64,000 bases of DNA, from positions 62,001 to 126,000 of the forward strand of contig CANRDT010000002.1 in the NCBI GenBank assembly GCA_947629455.1, written 5' to 3'. Positions 52,270 through 61,343 of this stretch are shown here, in pieces (the first letter of the stretch is position 1; each line of letters begins with the position of its first letter). A program made the translations under genes and the position numbers. The notes beneath the pieces are model-generated. The model saw only the letters and a list, made by a program, of their open reading frames with translations. It was not told where the DNA came from and did no database searches. Source of the DNA: an uncultured Ruminococcus sp. (GTDB taxonomy: Bacteria > Bacillota > Clostridia > Oscillospirales > Ruminococcaceae).

Positions 52270-53970
52270 TTATTCTGCCGCGCTGACATCGGCGGCAAGC
52301 GATGTATCACTATCCTGCTCAGATGCAGTACTGTCAGTCTGCGCCTGAGAAATATCCTCCGTACTTTCATCGGCGGAGCTGTCATCATTTGCGCTGTCCA
52401 CTGTGTTGTCCGTATCGGACGAGCTGTCTGAAACGCTGTCCGCAATTACATCATCGACCGCCTCGTCAGGCAGACTGCTCTCACTGTCGGCAATAGACGA
52501 GTTTTCAATATCCGTATCCGTATCGGTATCAGTATCGGTATCCGTATCGCTGTCGGTATCGTTCAGCTTGCCGTCGGGAATTTCGGCAGAAGTATCCTCG
52601 CCGCTGTCCGCCTGCACATCATCTGTAGCTTCAATATCTGCGGTATCTTCCTTTGACTTTTCATCGGCGGCTTTATCCAGATCGTCAACTATCTGCGAAT
52701 TGCCGATCTCCTCTTCAAGTTCCTCCTGCGTAAGCTTGCCGCGGCGCACCGCTTTCGCGCTGACGGGTGACAATTTAAGCGAAGTTCCCATATAGTAATG
52801 TCCGAGTATCTGATCGTATGTATATCCGTGACGGGCGTACAGGCAGGCTCCCCACTGCGACATTCCCACGCCGTGACCGAATCCGTATGTAGTAAATGTA
52901 AATACTCCTCCGCTGTAGCTTATCGTAAAGGCTGCCGACTTCAGATCGAGCAGACGGCGCAGCACGCTGCCTGTAAGACGTTTAGAAACGCCGTCGACCA
53001 TGCAGGTGGAGTGTCCGTCGATAGTCATTGCTCCGACGTACTTACCGCTGTAGAGCTTTTGCGCGGCAAACCAGTTCTGAACATCGTCGGAAAGGGTTAT
53101 ATTCGTCTTAGATTCGATTATCTTGCGCAGCTGCTGTTCGGTGAACCGCTTTTTAACACCAAAATTCGGGTCGTCGCTGTCGTATGCGCTCTTTACTGCA
53201 CGCAGATACGGAAATGCAGTTCCCCATTCGACTTCACTTTCGAGCGAACAGCCTGCCGAAGATGCGGAATATACGGTCTCAGCGATCGAACCGCCGTAGT
53301 AGACGCACTGACCCTCCACCGCGTTGACACACCGCAGTATCTTATTTGAATAACCCGGTTTAAGTCCCACTGTGGGGATAAGTCCGAGCGCGTCGTTATA
53401 CCGCAGATATGTATACGCCGCGACCGTCTGCGCCTTTATCGCCTCTGTACCCCAGCTGTCGCCTATCTCGTTATTTACGATACGGCAGAGCATTTCGTGC
53501 GCGTTCATCGTCACCATACCGCCCGAAACAAGATCGTAGACGGTATAATACTCCTCCGCAACGCTGCGTGTGGCGGTATAGCCGAGCGGATCGGGCATAG
53601 GATCGTAGATAGTAGTGTCACATTCCGGCAAAGCCATTTCAAAATCCGAAACAGCCGTTTCCTTTTCCTCGGTATCCTCTTTTGCGGCAGGCGCAGGCTT
53701 TTTGGGGGCAGATTTTTTAACGGTGTACGTCATATCGTACTCGTCTATCCCCGCTTTGCGGAAGGTGAGAAAATCCTGTTTTTCGGTATGCTCATCTTCC
53801 TGCGCTGCGTCGGCTGCGTTGACCTGAATAACGCTCGGCGAAGTTTTTTCATTCTGCATATCCACATCTCTGCCTGCGGAAAATGCCGATACCCCCAGCG
53901 CGGCAACGGCAATGACTGCGGCTGCGGCTGCGGCGGCTTTTTTAACTGACCTGTTCTTTAAAATATCCAT
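52270..53970 (-). CDS. SpoIID/LytB-domain protein with low-complexity acidic C-terminus
   Basis: AHEMLCRIVNNEIGDSWGTEAIKAQTVAAYTYL, TYGFGHGVGMSQWGACLYARHGYTYDQILGHYY; (DT)n C-terminal tract. Confidence 0.88.
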   Translation of the reverse strand: MDILKNRSVKKAAAAAAAVIAVAALGVSAFSAGRDVDMQNEKTSPSVIQVNAADAAQEDEHTEKQDFLTFRKAGIDEYDMTYTVKKSAPKKPAPAAKEDTEEKETAVSDFEMALPECDTTIYDPMPDPLGYTATRSVAEEYYTVYDLVSGGMVTMNAHEMLCRIVNNEIGDSWGTEAIKAQTVAAYTYLRYNDALGLIPTVGLKPGYSNKILRCVNAVEGQCVYYGGSIAETVYSASSAGCSLESEVEWGTAFPYLRAVKSAYDSDDPNFGVKKRFTEQQLRKIIESKTNITLSDDVQNWFAAQKLYSGKYVGAMTIDGHSTCMVDGVSKRLTGSVLRRLLDLKSAAFTISYSGGVFTFTTYGFGHGVGMSQWGACLYARHGYTYDQILGHYYMGTSLKLSPVSAKAVRRGKLTQEELEEEIGNSQIVDDLDKAADEKSKEDTADIEATDDVQADSGEDTSAEIPDGKLNDTDSDTDTDTDTDTDTDIENSSIADSESSLPDEAVDDVIADSVSDSSSDTDNTVDSANDDSSADESTEDISQAQTDSTASEQDSDTSLAADVSAAE

Positions 53971-54079
53971 AATATACCTCTTGACTTCCGAAAACGTCTC
54001 AGCGAAGACCCTTTTCGGAATATACAAAATTCCCCATTATTTTTGGCAATACCTATTTATATTTTAATCATATATTAAA

Positions 54080-54116
54080 AAAAGTCAAGACATATTCAAA
54101 TTACGTCCTGACTTTT
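54080..54116 (-). terminator. Rho-independent terminator
   Basis: Reverse strand AGTCAGGAC-gtaatttgaatat-GTCTTGACTTTTTTT. Confidence 0.75.
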
Positions 54117-54166
54117 CGTGATTTTATACAAATATGTACCACATTTTTCGACATTCTGACAAGAAA

Positions 54167-55342
54167 TTACTTGAAAAATCTCTGTCCCTCAAGCTCCATA
54201 CAGAAAGTAAGGCTTTCAAACCATGCCGCGGTAGAACCACCGCAGTATCTCGGTGCGTAGTAGTATACCGCACCGTTTGACTGAGCCGCACCCTCGCCGC
54301 TGAGCGCCCTCTTTGCACAGTTGATAGTGCTCTGTGTAGGAGGATTTACGTTGTTGTAGTAATTGTAAATTGCCGTGAACTGGTTGGGAGAAGTGAGAAC
54401 TCCTTTAAGGGTATTTGCAAACCTGTTTGACTTTACACGGTTGATAATTACATTTGCCACGGCGATCTTACTGTTATCGGAGCAGCCGCCGACTTCGCTC
54501 TGAAGTACATAGCACATCATAGTAAACTCTTCGTCGGTGTAGCTGATAACAGACGTATCGGCAACGGTCTCTTTAGCAGTAGTCTGTGTTTTGGTCTCGG
54601 TCTTCTTTGCGGCGGCAGTAGTAGTAGTCGTTGTCGCCTTAGTCTTTTTCGCAGTGGTAGTTGTCGCGGGAGCTTTTTCCGAAAGATATTCCGCGCGGCA
54701 GTAACCGCTGTTTCCGTTATAGGTTATCTTGAGCCAACCGTCCGCAGTCGCTCCGGTGCATTTTACCTTAGTACCGAGCTTTATGATCGTAATGACCTTG
54801 CTGTCGGTAGACGCCTCGCTTCTCAGATTTACATTATCAATGGCGTAAATGTCCTTATCCGCCTTCTTGATACCCTCCGTGATAGCCGACGCCGCTTTCG
54901 GTTCAGTTGTTACCGGAGCAGTCGTTGTTTTCTTTGCGGTCGTGGTAGTTGCTTTTGTCGTAGTGGTTTCAGTAGTCGTTTTTGATGTGGTAGTGGTAGT
55001 CGTTGTTTCGGCTGAAGTTGTTGTAGTTTCGGAAGCGGTCCTGCCCTCGACAATACCGTATTCCTCAACGCCTGCCTTCCACCAGCTTACCGTGGTGGAT
55101 ACGGCTGATTCGCTTTGCGCAGTTGTCGTTACATCTTCGGCGACGGTTACAGACGATGTTTTACGTTCTGTTGCAGCCTGTGTTTCCTTGCTGAGATCAT
55201 CAGCGCCATTTGTCAGAGCGAATATTCCCGCTCCGCTTATCGCCATAACAGCGAACGCGCTTATCCCGAGCATTGTTCCTACTTTCCTGACAGAGGGTGC
55301 CGAACTGCGTTTGACAGCCTCCCCAGATCGTGTCTGCTTCAT
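54167..55342 (-). CDS. SleB-like cell wall hydrolase with SH3 domain and Thr-rich linker
   Basis: C-terminal YVLQSEVGGCSDNSKIAVANVIINRVKSNRFANTLKGVLTSPNQFTAI; SH3 VNLRSEASTDSKVITIIKLGTKVKCTG. Confidence 0.88.
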   Translation of the reverse strand: MKQTRSGEAVKRSSAPSVRKVGTMLGISAFAVMAISGAGIFALTNGADDLSKETQAATERKTSSVTVAEDVTTTAQSESAVSTTVSWWKAGVEEYGIVEGRTASETTTTSAETTTTTTTSKTTTETTTTKATTTTAKKTTTAPVTTEPKAASAITEGIKKADKDIYAIDNVNLRSEASTDSKVITIIKLGTKVKCTGATADGWLKITYNGNSGYCRAEYLSEKAPATTTTAKKTKATTTTTTAAAKKTETKTQTTAKETVADTSVISYTDEEFTMMCYVLQSEVGGCSDNSKIAVANVIINRVKSNRFANTLKGVLTSPNQFTAIYNYYNNVNPPTQSTINCAKRALSGEGAAQSNGAVYYYAPRYCGGSTAAWFESLTFCMELEGQRFFK

Positions 55343-55416
55343 TAGTATCACATTACCTTTCCGACGACGCTGAGCCGTCATGCATACGGACGTGAAAATT
55401 TTCCGCAGCAGTTAAA

Positions 55417-56532
55417 TTAGTAAGACCAACCCAGATACTTTTTGTTATTTCCCCAGACGTTTCTCCAGCATCTCGGGAAGTAAATATCCTGATCGGGTCT
55501 TTCCTTATAGGATTTGACTATAAGGTCAAGGTTGTCGTCTACGGTCATTTTCTTTGCAACGATGACCCATCTCATCTCCGCGACTTCGTTTGAGCAGGTC
55601 GAAAGCGTGATATAATCGTCATCGGGATCACATACCACGTCGCAGGAATACCACGATTGTTTTCTGACGTTCGCTATCCAGTTGTCAAACGTGCGGTCGG
55701 TATCGTTGAAATTGCGGTATCTCCAGTAGTCAAATATCGGGATATCGTCCTGACTGTCGTCTGCCGCGGCTACGAAACAGCCGATTATTACATATCTCTC
55801 TCCGCTGTCGTAGATAGTGTTGAATTCGATGACCGGGTATTTTTTAAGAAAATCCACACCGTCCTTATACTCCGCAAGATGAGTAAACGATGTTCCCAGT
55901 CTTCTCATATGGTGACCGTAGATCGTTATGTTGTCTGCCTGACTTTCCAGAGTGATGGGTACCATGCAGTCGGCATAAATGCTGCCGGATTCATAATACT
56001 GCTTGTCGATGTTTCTGGTCAGATAATAATTGTTGCCGATCGAGGGATCGTCCGAAACGTGTTGCAAAACGGGGAAATTTATATACTCCTCGCCGTTTTC
56101 GTTTACGAATCCCGGTATCTTTATCCAGCCTACCACTTCATCGTTGCGCTCGAGCAGTTCCTTCGCCCAGTCCTGAAGTTTATGTTCCTTCTTGACCGGT
56201 TCCACCTTTTCGGGAGCAGAGTTCTGCGAGCTGCTTTCCTCCTGCGAGCTGCTGTCGCTCACATTATCGTAGGTTATGCTGTCAAAATCGGGTTCGTATT
56301 TTACGATCTCCTGAGCGTAATTAAGCTCAGCCTCGTCGCTTTTGAGAAAATCCGTAAGTTCGTTCACCGAAAAGGCGAACAGGAACACCGAGCCGACAAA
56401 GACCGCTTTCCTGAATATCTCGCCGATACTGTCGCCCTTCCACGGGATAAAGTACTTCACGAATCTTATAAAGAAATTGGTATCGTCCTTTTCGGTAAGA
56501 TTTTTAGTTTCGTTAGCCATAGACATGATCAA
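55417..56532 (-). CDS. srtB: Class B sortase
   Basis: DNITIYGHHMRRLGTSFTHL (His), ITLSTCSNE (Cys), MRWVIVAKK (Arg). Confidence 0.9.
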   Translation of the reverse strand: MIMSMANETKNLTEKDDTNFFIRFVKYFIPWKGDSIGEIFRKAVFVGSVFLFAFSVNELTDFLKSDEAELNYAQEIVKYEPDFDSITYDNVSDSSSQEESSSQNSAPEKVEPVKKEHKLQDWAKELLERNDEVVGWIKIPGFVNENGEEYINFPVLQHVSDDPSIGNNYYLTRNIDKQYYESGSIYADCMVPITLESQADNITIYGHHMRRLGTSFTHLAEYKDGVDFLKKYPVIEFNTIYDSGERYVIIGCFVAAADDSQDDIPIFDYWRYRNFNDTDRTFDNWIANVRKQSWYSCDVVCDPDDDYITLSTCSNEVAEMRWVIVAKKMTVDDNLDLIVKSYKERPDQDIYFPRCWRNVWGNNKKYLGWSY

Positions 56533-57107
56533 TCCTCGTCTTTCTTAGGGTTTACAAGCTCTTCAAGCATTTCGAGCGCTTTAAGAGCGGTCGCTTGTCG
56601 GATGAATTTTCTGTCCATATCTTCATATTCTTTATAGAGCGCCAGATCCCTGACCAGTTCCCTGCCGCCCAGCCTGACCGAAACATAAACCGTTCCCACC
56701 GGCTTTTCCTCGCTGCCCCCCGAAGGACCCGCGATCCCCGTGACTCCGATAGCCGCCTGCGAACCCGTGAGCCGTGCCGCTCCCAGACTCATTTCCGACG
56801 CGGTCTGCGCCGAATAGACCGACCATTTGTCAAGGGTACTTTTTTTAACGCCGAGTATCTTCATCTTCATCTCCTCCGTATAGGTGGTAAGTCCTGCGGT
56901 GAAGATCTCCGATGCGCCGGGCACTGAAGTTATCAGCTGGCTGAGCAATCCGCCCGTACAGCTTTCGGCAGTACTCAGGGTCATCCCCTCGGCTATCATA
57001 TATTTTACTACACGTTCTGTAACAATGTCAAGTCTTTTTGTAACCAGTTTGTTATCTTCGGCAAATTCCACAGATTCAGATACCCGTTTGTTTGGTATTT
57101 TGCACAT
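56529..57107 (-). CDS. CinA C-terminal (PncC-like) nicotinamide-nucleotide amidohydrolase family protein
   Basis: LSTAESCTGGLLSQLITSVPGASEIFTAGLTTYTEEMK, GVTGIAGPSGGSEEKPVGTVYV. Confidence 0.92.
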   Translation of the reverse strand: MCKIPNKRVSESVEFAEDNKLVTKRLDIVTERVVKYMIAEGMTLSTAESCTGGLLSQLITSVPGASEIFTAGLTTYTEEMKMKILGVKKSTLDKWSVYSAQTASEMSLGAARLTGSQAAIGVTGIAGPSGGSEEKPVGTVYVSVRLGGRELVRDLALYKEYEDMDRKFIRQATALKALEMLEELVNPKKDED

Positions 57108-57649
57108 AAAACGTCCCCTCTTTTCGTGATAAATATTAATTTAAATTATTGATTTAACAAAAACGGACGACTTTTCAGCACCCGTTTCGTTACCGTATCG
57201 TCATATACAAGCATATTAAGATACCATAATTTATGAAAAAAAGCCGCCTTGATTTTTCCTTCAAAAGCTCAAAAAATGCCGTAAAACGGCGATTTTCTTG
57301 AATATGCCGTATTTTATGGTCTTATTTTCAGTCCTATAAATTGTACAATTGTTAAAGAAACGGTTACAGTTTTTACCGTATCGTAACTTTTTAAGTGTAC
57401 AATAAATGTAACAGTAAATTTTTCAGCCCAAAATTGTAATAAATTACCTGTCCAAAAATATGTATAAGGGCGATTTTGAAAGGTTTTAACCTTTACACAA
57501 TGAAATTTTCCTGATATTTACTGTTACATTTTTACAGATTTGCTGTTGGCATATTATGGATATTTTTGCAAAAATTTAGGTATGTCAAGCCATAAACTAT
57601 TACAGCTTAAAACCCCGTATCTGCGCGGTTTGCAGCGTTTTTCACCCTT

Positions 57650-58831
57650 TCAGCAGTCGCAGCAGCGTATCAGATGAGCGGAAGTATTCTCCACAGCTTT
57701 CACGATAAGCGGCTCAAAATCATAGGAATTCTGGGCATTTTCGACTTCATCAAGTAAAGGTCTTGTCTTTGGATGTTTCGGCGTGAAAACCGTGCAGCAA
57801 TCCTCATAAGGAAGTATAGAAGTTTCAAAAGTATCTATCTTTCTCGCCGTAACAACGATCTCCGACTTGTCCATTCCGATACAAGGACGAAAAACAGGTA
57901 TACGGCAGGCGGCGTCGGTGCATACCATGGCGTACATCGTCTGACTTGCGACCTGACCAAGACTTTCTCCCGTTATAAGGCACTGACAATCTTCCTTTTG
58001 ACAGATACGCTGCGCTATCTCCATCATAAGTCTGCGCATAATAATGGTAAAATATTCTTCCGGACAATTATCTCTGAGTTTTTCCTGTATTTCGGTAAAA
58101 GGCACACAGTGAAAGTTTATATCGCCGCAGTAGCCTGAAATGATCTGCGCCAGCTTTTCCACCTTTGCCTTTGCCCTTTCGGAAGTATAAGGCGGAGCCT
58201 CAAAATGTACCGCCTGTATCTGCACTCCCCTTTTTGCCATCATATAACCTGCGACAGGCGAATCAATACCTCCCGAGAGCAGCAGCATTCCCCGTCCGCC
58301 CGTGCCTACCGGCATACCGCCTGCGCCGTCTATCCTGAGCGCATTTATGAACGCGTTTTCCTCTCTGATCTCCACCGTCACGACAACATCGGGTTCGTGT
58401 ACGTCAACGCGAAGGTGCGGCATTTTTTCAAGTATCTCGTGACCGAGCTCTCTACAGATGTCGGGCGATTTGTATGGAAATTTCTTATCGGCGCGTTTTG
58501 ACTCCACCTTGAAAGTATGCACATCGGCAAGAGCCTCCTCAAGATATTCCATTGAATCGTGCAGCACAGCGTCCATAGATTTTTCCAGAACGACCGCGCG
58601 GCAAAGCTTGACGATACCGAAAACCTTTTTCAGCTTTTCCATGACCTCGTCCATATCGACATCGTCCTCGAGCGGCTGAACATACAGCGTTGACTGTGAC
58701 CGATAGAAGTCGAATTTTCCGCTCGATCTTAGTCTGCGTCTGACGTTTTTCATCAACGCGCTTTCAAAATTATTCTTGTTAAGTCCTTTCAGCGCGATCT
58801 CTCCGTACTTGCAAAGTATTATCTCTTTCAT
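57650..58831 (-). CDS. thiI: tRNA 4-thiouridine synthetase ThiI (no rhodanese domain)
   Basis: THUMP domain; GMLLLSGGIDSPVAGYMMAKRGVQIQAVHFEAPPYTSERA; ends LIRCCDC. Confidence 0.95.
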   Translation of the reverse strand: MKEIILCKYGEIALKGLNKNNFESALMKNVRRRLRSSGKFDFYRSQSTLYVQPLEDDVDMDEVMEKLKKVFGIVKLCRAVVLEKSMDAVLHDSMEYLEEALADVHTFKVESKRADKKFPYKSPDICRELGHEILEKMPHLRVDVHEPDVVVTVEIREENAFINALRIDGAGGMPVGTGGRGMLLLSGGIDSPVAGYMMAKRGVQIQAVHFEAPPYTSERAKAKVEKLAQIISGYCGDINFHCVPFTEIQEKLRDNCPEEYFTIIMRRLMMEIAQRICQKEDCQCLITGESLGQVASQTMYAMVCTDAACRIPVFRPCIGMDKSEIVVTARKIDTFETSILPYEDCCTVFTPKHPKTRPLLDEVENAQNSYDFEPLIVKAVENTSAHLIRCCDC

Positions 58832-58911
58832 AACTATTCCTCTCTTATCATTATCCGACATTTTTCAGCCCTTATATATTATAATGGTATAAAATATTTG
58901 TTCGCGTTATT

Positions 58912-60042
58912 TTACTTAATTTTACACAATGATTTTTGTGCATCTTTAATAAATTCAAACAGAGAATCCACATCAGCGAGAGTATTTGAGCTGTCAAAGC
59001 TGATCCGCAGCACGCAATCCCGGTGTTCCTGCGGTATCTTAAACTCCCTGATAACGGCACTTTTCTTTCCCTTCGAGCAAGCCGAACCGCTTGAAACATA
59101 GACTTCTCTTTCTTCGAGAAAATGCAGCAGCACTTCTGATTTAAGACCTTCGACCGCGATTATCGAAACGTAGGGGGAACAGTCGCCGTCCGAATAGAGA
59201 TACACCCCGGGGGTATTTTCGCAATGGTGTGCAAGATGAGTTCTGAGCTGCGACACTTTTTGGTATCTCTCTGAAATATCGGCAGAATACCTATCGACGG
59301 CGGCGCCGAATCCGCAGATAAGCGGCACCGATTCCGTACCCGAACGCAGGCCTTTTTCCTGACCCCCTCCGCATATGTAGGGCGGTATATGCACGCCTTT
59401 TTTAACGATAAGAGCGCCTATTCCCTTTGGACCGTGTATCTTGTGCGCACTGACGGAGATCATATCCGCAAAAAGTTTTGGAAATTTTATCTTCAATTTC
59501 AGGTAGCCCTGAACGCAGTCGCAGTGAGTAAGCACTCGCGGAAATTTTTTCTTTATCGCCGAAAAAGCTTTTTCGATCGGGAGAACACGCCCCGTTTCGT
59601 TATTTACAAGCATTGTGGTAACAAGGCAGGTATTGTCGTCCACTGCGGAAACTATCGACTCGGCGGAAATAATACCGTTTGCGTCGGGTGCGATCCTCAC
59701 AACGTCGAATCCTCTTTCCTCCAGACGATCGCAGCAGACCGCGACGGACGGGTGCTCGACGGTAGTGGTGACGATTTTTTTCTTATGCCTGCCCACGGAA
59801 TTGGCTGCGCCGAAGATAGCAGTATTGTTGCTTTCGGTAGCGCAGGAAGTGAAAAAAACCTCCTCGGGAGAAGCTCCGACGGAACGCGCAATACTTTCAC
59901 GAGCGGAAGAGATCAATTTTTCAGCCCTAAAACCCAGACTGTGAAGTGAGGACGGATTTCCGAACATTTCAAGTCCTTGCATAACTGCCGCGCACGCCTC
60001 TTCGCAAGGTTTTGTAGTAGCGGCATTATCCAGATAAATCAA
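58912..60042 (-). CDS. Cysteine desulfurase (IscS/NifS-like)
   Basis: IYLDNAATTKPCEEA, VSAHKIHGPKGIGALIVKKG, VSSGSACSKGKKS; upstream of thiI. Confidence 0.95.
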   Translation of the reverse strand: MIYLDNAATTKPCEEACAAVMQGLEMFGNPSSLHSLGFRAEKLISSARESIARSVGASPEEVFFTSCATESNNTAIFGAANSVGRHKKKIVTTTVEHPSVAVCCDRLEERGFDVVRIAPDANGIISAESIVSAVDDNTCLVTTMLVNNETGRVLPIEKAFSAIKKKFPRVLTHCDCVQGYLKLKIKFPKLFADMISVSAHKIHGPKGIGALIVKKGVHIPPYICGGGQEKGLRSGTESVPLICGFGAAVDRYSADISERYQKVSQLRTHLAHHCENTPGVYLYSDGDCSPYVSIIAVEGLKSEVLLHFLEEREVYVSSGSACSKGKKSAVIREFKIPQEHRDCVLRISFDSSNTLADVDSLFEFIKDAQKSLCKIK

Positions 60043-60197
60043 AACTACACATCCTTTCGGTCACAAATAACCATAATAAGTATATCACAAAATCGCAGTC
60101 ATTGCAAGTGCCGCAGCGGCTGACATTGAGATTTTAATAAAAAACGTGCCATATATTTTAAAGGCGAAAAATATATCTTAAAATTTTCAAAAGTATA

Positions 60198-60226
60198 TTG
60201 AAATTCTGTTCAGAATGTAGTATAAT
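60198..60226 (+). promoter_or_regulatory. Sigma-A-type promoter
   Basis: TTGAAA-N17-TATAAT upstream of small ORF 60255-60449. Confidence 0.7.
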
Positions 60227-60254
60227 AAATAAAGCAAACAAAGGAGGCAAAATT

Positions 60255-60449
60255 ATGAGAAAGACATTTTACATAACAAAAAGCTCTGAGGAACATTCGG
60301 ATAATGAGGGTCATACCGTTCCCGATACGGATAAGTTCCGTCAGATACAAAAGCTCAACGAGCTGATCTCAGACGGCTGGATCATCAAGGATTTCTCATC
60401 GGAAAAGTGCAGTTCGTACTTTATTCTTGAAAAACCTGATCGTCAGTAA
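60255..60449 (+). CDS. Small hypothetical protein (64 aa)
   Basis: AAAGGAGG RBS; MRKTFYITKSSEEHSDNEGHTVPDTDKFRQIQKLNELISDGWIIKDFSSEKCSSYFILEKPDRQ. Confidence 0.65.
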   Translation: MRKTFYITKSSEEHSDNEGHTVPDTDKFRQIQKLNELISDGWIIKDFSSEKCSSYFILEKPDRQ

Positions 60450-60673
60450 ATTCGGTTTGATTTTCATTTTATTTTGAAAATTTTCACACGGATTTACGGC
60501 ATTAATTTTATTATTTTTATACATTTTTCAGCGAATTTAATTTGCAGATACCGCGCAGATACGCAGTATTTTACACGCATTTTTTGAATTTATATGCAAT
60601 TAAGTATCTAAATTAAGCGAAATTATATTTCAATAAAAATTCAGTCTGAATTTGTCAGAACGGAGGTAATTTT

Positions 60674-61279
60674 ATGGATAACAAGGCTATGTATAAAATA
60701 TCATACGGCTTATATGTGCTTACCGCGCGCTGCGGAAGTTTTTCAAACGGCTGTATAATCAACACGCTTTCTCAGGTGACAAGCTCGCCGAACCGAGTTT
60801 CTATAACCGTCAACAAGACGGATTATACCCACTATCTCATTTCGCAGAGCGGAAAATTCAATGTGTCGGTCATTGACGAGAGCGCAGACTTTGAGCTTTT
60901 CAGGCGGTTCGGATTTTCAACGGGCAGGTGGGAAAATAAATTCTACAGATTCACCTCTATCCGCGCCGAAAACGGCATACCCTATGTGAGCGGCAGCACC
61001 TGCGCTTATTTCTGCTGTAAGGTGGTGCGCACCATTGATCTCGGCACGCATACAATGTTTATTGCCGATGTGGAGGACTGCAAAACGCTGTCGGATAAAC
61101 GTCCGATGACCTATGACTATTATCACGCAAACGTCAAGCCTAAACCCAAGCCGAAATCGGACAGCGGCGCGGAAAAATGGGTATGCAATATCTGCGGATA
61201 TATCTATGAGGGAGCTTTGCCTGCGGATTTTATCTGCCCCGTATGCAAGCACGGCGCGGCGGATTTTTCAAGGCTGTGA
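60674..61279 (+). CDS. Flavin reductase domain - rubredoxin fusion protein
   Basis: N-terminal flavin reductase-like domain; C-terminal WVCNICGYIYEGALPADFICPVCKHGAADF. Confidence 0.9.
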   Translation: MDNKAMYKISYGLYVLTARCGSFSNGCIINTLSQVTSSPNRVSITVNKTDYTHYLISQSGKFNVSVIDESADFELFRRFGFSTGRWENKFYRFTSIRAENGIPYVSGSTCAYFCCKVVRTIDLGTHTMFIADVEDCKTLSDKRPMTYDYYHANVKPKPKPKSDSGAEKWVCNICGYIYEGALPADFICPVCKHGAADFSRL

Positions 61280-61343
61280 GCTGCGGCAAGTATCCAAATT
61301 TTTGTACATATAAATGACATTTTAATATAAAGGAGTTAAAATT

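Noticed and set aside
52403-52795. Plus-strand S/V-repeat ORF
   Set aside because: Antisense of the SpoIID-like gene low-complexity tail
54849-55373. 174-aa plus-strand ORF rich in V/S/A
   Set aside because: Antisense of the Thr-rich linker in the SleB-like gene; composition explained by reverse complement of ACN codons
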